Source: JANQMY01 sp965228775
GTDB lineage: Bacteria; Pseudomonadota; Alphaproteobacteria; JANQMY01
Direction of reading: 5' to 3'
Assembly: GCA_965228775.1 (NCBI GenBank)
Contig: OZ245840.1
Span: 1,860,001 to 1,924,000, forward strand
Length of the DNA stretch: 64,000 bases
Part shown: one piece after another, positions 60,854-64,000 of the stretch
Layout of the letters: the number at the start of each line of letters is the position of its first letter
Numbering within the stretch: the first letter of the stretch is position 1
Notes under the pieces: model-generated
Databases searched by the model: none
Told to the model about the DNA's origin: nothing
The model's input: only the letters and a program-made list of their open reading frames with translations
Translations under genes and position numbers: made by a program

Positions 60854-60871
60854 TAATCCGCAAGCGGATTA
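60854..60871. promoter_or_regulatory. 18-bp perfect palindrome before the monooxygenase operon
   Basis: TAATCCGC-AA-GCGGATTA lies exactly between the end of the TetR gene and the monooxygenase start. It can be an operator or a small stem at the end of the regulator mRNA. Confidence 0.45.
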
Positions 60872-61504
60872 TTAATGCATCTCTAGGGGTTCGCTTATTA
60901 TCTGCGCGGCCTCTTCGGCGGGAATGCCGAGGACGCGCAGTACTAATTCCGCCGTCAAGTCGGCTGTTTCAACTGCGTCCGCGCCTTCATTGAGGGCTGT
61001 GATCATTCCGACAAATGCGCCGTTTATGAAGTTCACCGTTGCCGGAAGGTCTGAGACATTAAATCGGCCGCTCTTGAGGCCATTCCTGATGTCTTCAGCA
61101 GGCGGTGTACCCATTTGTGCGACCAACTCGCTAAATGATGTTCCCGAGCTGGCATACCAGCTCCACAGTGGATCTTCGGCAATCGCCCGGACAAGGACAC
61201 GCATGCCCAGAGCCATGCGCAGCGCTGGATCCGTTGCACCATGTGCCGCCCGGTCGACCCGCATATGGACTTGGTTCGACAGGTTTTCGATCAGCGGCCG
61301 CAGCACGTCGCCCTTCGTTTTGAAGTGAAGGTAGAAAGTGCCATGGCCCACATCGGCGGCCTCGGTGATGTCCTGAATGGTGACCTCATCGACACCCCGG
61401 TCCCGCATCAGCCGTTCAGCAGCCTCCACGATCCGCGCTTTGGTCGATGCCTTGCGACGCTCAAAGCGCGTCATTTCTTGTTCACTGGTGTTTTCATTGT
61501 TCAT
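60872..61504 (-). CDS. TetR-family regulator of the flavin monooxygenase operon
   Basis: 210 residues. TetR N-terminal helix-turn-helix with GVDEVTIQDITEAADVGHGT and FYLHFKTKG (about 35-65), then a ligand-binding domain. Two TGACTA-type palindromes precede its start and probably bind it. Upstream-most gene of a run on the same strand. Confidence 0.9.
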   Translation of the reverse strand: MNNENTSEQEMTRFERRKASTKARIVEAAERLMRDRGVDEVTIQDITEAADVGHGTFYLHFKTKGDVLRPLIENLSNQVHMRVDRAAHGATDPALRMALGMRVLVRAIAEDPLWSWYASSGTSFSELVAQMGTPPAEDIRNGLKSGRFNVSDLPATVNFINGAFVGMITALNEGADAVETADLTAELVLRVLGIPAEEAAQIISEPLEMH

Positions 61505-61514
61505 GGGGGCATTA

Positions 61515-61559
61515 TGACTATAGTCAGTTATAAATCAATACCAAAAATGACTAATGTCA
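61515..61559. promoter_or_regulatory. Paired TetR-type operators before the regulator
   Basis: A perfect 12-bp palindrome TGACTATAGTCA at 61515-61526 and a close copy TGACTAATGTCA at 61548-61559, each followed by GTTAT. They lie 11-55 bp before the regulator start, as expected for autorepression. Confidence 0.65.
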
Positions 61560-62056
61560 GTTATCTATAATTTTAGCTCTGATGGAAGTCATTTTGGGAA
61601 CAAAAAGTCCTTGATTTAAGCCAATTTCTGGCGCCGCCGCCCCTTAAAGACGCAATGGGGCGGCTTGAACCAGTTCCAGCCGAACCGAGGTAATCATGCC
61701 TTTCTGGCCATTGCCGCTTCGCCGGGAGTTCGCAAAGGTCACGCAAGACGCGGCCAGGCGGGATGACCCGGATCACGAGATGACCTCAATTTTTTGAAAA
61801 GATTGGCCGCTATAAGGAAGCGCTATGCCGCATCGTTGGCGTATTCTCCACAGGGATGCCGCCAGCTCGTTGCGGATTTAATCCGCCGCATCATCGTCTG
61901 GCGCTGATCAGCCAGCTATAGCGTTTCCAGGTGAAGTGGAATCCGGTTCACCGTCCGGAAACGCGCAAAACTGAGAATCTGGAGCCGTTTTGTGTTTCAA
62001 TCAAAACCAAAACGGCTCTAGACGCCATATCCGCTGACTGTCTCGGTCGAAATCGG
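61560..62056. other. Gap between the TetR gene and sufE
   Basis: About 500 bp without a convincing gene. It holds a GCCGCCCC/GGGGCGGC hairpin (61636-61664), a possible coding-like but unrecognised stretch at about 61795-61915, and the palindromic repeat at 61915-62022. Confidence 0.5.
61915..62022. repeat. Alphaproteobacterial palindromic repeat
   Basis: Two neighbouring hairpins: GCGTTTCC (61921-61928) with GGAAACGC (61957-61964), with GAAGTGGAATCCGGTTCAC between, and CTGGAGCCGTTTTG (61979-61992) with CAAAACGGCTCTAG (62008-62021). The same kind of GCGTTTTCC...GAAGTGGA...CCGGTTC unit is widely dispersed in rhizobial and related genomes. Confidence 0.75.
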
Positions 62057-62530
62057 TCATGGGTCCCCGCCAGCCTGGTGGCCCGAACCATGCGCCTCTG
62101 CCTCAGCCTGGATGCGCGCGAGCATGCTGAAGAGACCATTTGTCCGGTTCGGCGAGAGATGTTGTGCCAGACCGATCTCTTCGATGAATGCGGGCGTTGC
62201 GGTCTGAATCTCATCAGGCGTGCGTCCCGAATAGACCTTTAGCAACAGTGCGATGAGACCCGAGACGATTGCCGCATCGCTTGTCGCTTGAAAGAACAGC
62301 CGCCCTTGCCGAACCTCGGCGAGGAACCAAACCTTGGCCTGGCAACCATGTAAGCGGTTGGCCTCGATCTGCTGGTCTTCCGGAAAAGGCGGCAGTTCTC
62401 GCCCCATCTGGATCAAGTACTGGTAACGCTCCGTCCAATCGTCCAGGTACTGAAAGTCTTCGACGATGGCCTGCTGGATATCGGTAATGGTCTCTGCCGG
62501 CGCAGCGCTGTTATCAAGGTTAGTGATCAT
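62057..62530 (-). CDS. sufE: SufE-family sulfur acceptor
   Basis: 157 residues. The acceptor cysteine is C63 in RLHGCQAKVWF. SufE takes sulfur from the desulfurase SufS and passes it to the SufBC2D scaffold for iron-sulfur cluster assembly. Other suf genes are not in the window. Ends in a short Gly/His tail. Confidence 0.92.
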   Translation of the reverse strand: MITNLDNSAAPAETITDIQQAIVEDFQYLDDWTERYQYLIQMGRELPPFPEDQQIEANRLHGCQAKVWFLAEVRQGRLFFQATSDAAIVSGLIALLLKVYSGRTPDEIQTATPAFIEEIGLAQHLSPNRTNGLFSMLARIQAEAEAHGSGHQAGGDP

Positions 62531-62697
62531 CAGCCTGTCCTCCGCCAGAGCGGACCTTCGGGGGTTGGACGTTGTTGATCTCGAACATCTTCAGTGTGCC
62601 GATCTTTCCGGTTCAAGCCGCGCCGGCCGCGATGCAGCTCCCGCGGCAGCTGGGATTGGTACAGGGCCAGGGCTGACGCGCCATGATTTTATCCCTA

Positions 62698-62747
62698 CTT
62701 GTCATCAATGTGCGCAACGTTATGACGTAGCGCACATTGATGACAAG
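62698..62747. repeat. Perfect 18-bp-arm inverted repeat
   Basis: CTTGTCATCAATGTGCGC at 62698-62715 and its exact reverse complement at 62730-62747, with a 14-base loop. No T tract follows either side. About 70 bp before the hisI remnant. Confidence 0.8.
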
Positions 62748-62820
62748 ATCCAATCTCCACTGTTCGCCGGGAGTGGCAAGAAATATCCCGGTGTCATCGT
62801 AAGCCCCAGGAGTGATCCGC

Positions 62821-63003
62821 ATGAGCATTAACCTCACCAGTCCAGAAGTATCAAGCCGCTTCGCCGAACGCGTATCAGCCGAGCAAGTCAAAGAAGGCGT
62901 CGCTTTGGCGCCGTAGTTCGGCGCCGACGGACTTATCCCACGTATCACGACGGAAGCTGAAACGGGCAAGATGCTGATGCTAGGCGACATGAATAGCGAG
63001 GCG
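62821..63003 (+). pseudogene. hisI: Broken phosphoribosyl-AMP cyclohydrolase
   Basis: From ATG 62821 the frame reads about 31 residues ending GVALAP, then an in-frame TAG at 62914-62916, then FGADGLIPRITTEAETGKMLMLGDMN, here shortened, which is the N-terminal block of HisI (normally FxADGLIPxxxxDxxTGEVLMLxYMN). After SEA at 63003 the HisI similarity stops: the catalytic Cys/His part is missing. So it is a truncated pseudogene. Confidence 0.75.
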
Positions 63004-63299
63004 CGTGTTTACGGAGCCAGGAAAAACCTTCGACCCGGAAGCCGTCTACGGCGATGCGATCGCGCGGCTTCCGCTAGGAGCAGTACTCCGCGATGTTCAC
63101 AGACAAAAGGAAAACACCTTTCGGTGACATATTAACCTCGAAGAGAACGTCTAAGGTGACGCTCTGGAAGAGAAAGTAAATTCCACCCCTCACCGGTTGC
63201 AAAAAGTGTTTTCACCATGATGAAACAGCACCTCGATTCAGCTGGCGTCAGCCACATGGAAGCAGTACGGTTGCTCAAATTCACTAAGGGAGATTAGGA

Positions 63300-64000
63300 A
63301 TGCGCGCGGCGGTATTTACGGGGCCCGACGCCCCTCTATCCATCCAGGATATTGACGAACCAAAGATCGACGACGACGAAATACTGGTCCGCGTATCGCA
63401 TTGTGGCATCTGTGGTACGGATATTCATGCGTCGAGAGAAGGCCCCTTTATGGCACCCCCGAATACGGTTTTCGGTCACGAGTTCTCGGGCGAAATCGTT
63501 GAGTTGGGCACCGCACTGAAGGGGGGAACGTTCTCGGTCGGTGACCGTGTGACGTCACTGCCCTTCATAAAGGGCGAGACCATCGGTCTGGGAGCCGTTA
63601 CCGGCGCTTACGCTGAATTCGTGAAGGTCGATCCCGCGAGTGTGGTGCAGATTCCATCGGAATTGAATAACCAAAACGCAGCGCTTGTGGAACCTCTGGC
63701 GGTCGGGCTGCATTCCGTCAAGATGGCGGAAGGCGTTAGCGAAAAAAACGTCCTTATCATCGGCGCCGGCCCGATTGGGCTGGCCTGTGCCATATGGTGC
63801 CGTTTCTTCGGTGCACGGAGCATCGTGATCAGCGAGATGTCGCCGGCCCGCATCAATATGGCCAATACTTTAGGCTTCAATGACATTGTCGACCCAAGCG
63901 GGGACGTGCAAGCCCAATTTGCGAACATCACTGCAGGCGAGCCTGACATTCAGTTCGAATGCGTCGGTGCCCCGGGTATTCTCCAGCAATGTATCGAACG
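63300..64000 (+). CDS. Zinc-dependent alcohol dehydrogenase, MDR family (partial, cut by window end)
   Basis: The first 233 residues of a medium-chain dehydrogenase. Catalytic zinc ligands: the Cys in SHCGICGTDIHA (C38), then H60-E61 in FGHEFSG. The coenzyme turn is IIGAGPIGLACA. The four-cysteine lobe for the structural zinc is absent. GGAG 8 bp before the ATG. Resembles butanediol or threonine-type dehydrogenases; the substrate is unknown. Confidence 0.88.
   Translation, partial: MRAAVFTGPDAPLSIQDIDEPKIDDDEILVRVSHCGICGTDIHASREGPFMAPPNTVFGHEFSGEIVELGTALKGGTFSVGDRVTSLPFIKGETIGLGAVTGAYAEFVKVDPASVVQIPSELNNQNAALVEPLAVGLHSVKMAEGVSEKNVLIIGAGPIGLACAIWCRFFGARSIVISEMSPARINMANTLGFNDIVDPSGDVQAQFANITAGEPDIQFECVGAPGILQQCIE

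Larger units (their letters stand above)
62531..63299. other. Decayed region between sufE and the dehydrogenase
   Basis: No intact gene. Holds a perfect 18-bp hairpin, a broken hisI, then coding-like fragments in other frames: a segment at about 63010-63123 that reads PGKTFDPEAVYGDAIA before a stop, and a short frame at 63219-63298 that ends just before the dehydrogenase start. Confidence 0.65.

Noticed and set aside
61795..61915. Possible transposase 3' remnant
   Set aside because: No frame gave a convincing match to a transposase family by eye, so it is left as unassigned sequence.
62613..62990. 125-codon minus-strand frame over the hisI remnant
   Set aside because: Antisense to recognisable HisI-coding sequence; no domain of its own.
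1..64000. tRNA, rRNA, CRISPR or prophage
   Set aside because: No T-arm/anticodon pattern, no rRNA-like sequence, no regularly spaced repeats and no phage structural genes were seen.

Overview
This window looks like chromosome of a moderately GC-rich alphaproteobacterium. The best evidence is gene order and gene choice rather than any single gene: argH - small LptM-type lipoprotein - lysA - long TIGR02302/DUF4175-type protein; ftsEX followed by ydcF and plsC; DUF2125 next to a prephenate dehydrogenase-hisC pair divergent from metX-metW; a CpdR-like receiver; PhaR; a GAAC-N7-GAAC (alphaproteobacterial LexA-type) box; and two palindromic repeat families of the kind seen in this class. I do not try to name the genus. 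No rRNA, tRNA, CRISPR array, prophage or intact insertion sequence was seen.

Layout. 0.2-4.2 kb: secreted cyclase-family hydrolase, then etfBA and a 3-hydroxyacyl-CoA dehydrogenase (fatty/amino-acid oxidation feeding electrons to the quinone pool). 4.2-10.4 kb: divergent TlpA-like thioredoxin and the argH-lptM-lysA-TIGR02302 run. 10.5-15.4 kb: CpdR-like receiver, zinc-ribbon membrane protein, ftsE-ftsX, a HAD phosphatase, ydcF, plsC (division and envelope). 15.4-19.1 kb: coenzyme B12-dependent ribonucleotide reductase nrdJ behind a promoter carrying LexA-type and DnaA boxes, then a YcaQ-like DNA glycosylase. 19.2-26.3 kb: DUF2125, tyrosine/histidine/methionine biosynthesis, a methyltransferase and glyoxalase II. 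26.4-28.5 kb: a long atypical SPOR lipoprotein. 28.6-30.0 kb: iron block (unknown gene divergent from bfd-bfr) with two Fur-type boxes. 30.2-37.8 kb: metallo-beta-lactamase-fold hydrolase, DUF2852 protein, phaR, GGDEF/EAL protein, gamma-glutamyltransferase-like protein, HTH protein. 37.8-43.5 kb: a possible structured RNA ending in a strong orphan terminator, then envelope genes (LAB_N protein, GT2, two GT39/ArnT-like transferases). 43.5-46.4 kb: modE-modABC. 46.5-48.9 kb: M48 protease between two lipoproteins. 49.1-56.2 kb: a Rieske oxygenase operon, its TetR regulator and an RND efflux pump. 56.4-61.5 kb: VOC protein and a TetR-controlled two-component flavin monooxygenase operon. 61.6-64 kb: a scarred region with a palindromic repeat, sufE, a broken hisI and debris, then an alcohol dehydrogenase that runs off the end.

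How it works together. The first 26 kb is core metabolism and division in conserved order. From about 49 kb onward the content becomes accessory: two TetR-governed blocks pair an oxygenase with either an efflux pump or with small envelope proteins, a typical arrangement for sensing and breaking down or expelling hydrophobic or aromatic compounds. The most notable sequence-level signals are a pair of near-identical 27-29 bp-arm hairpins at two convergent gene junctions with a compensatory base change, the nrdJ control region, the Fur-box-flanked unknown gene, the orphan terminator with a likely RNA gene upstream, and the hisI graveyard.
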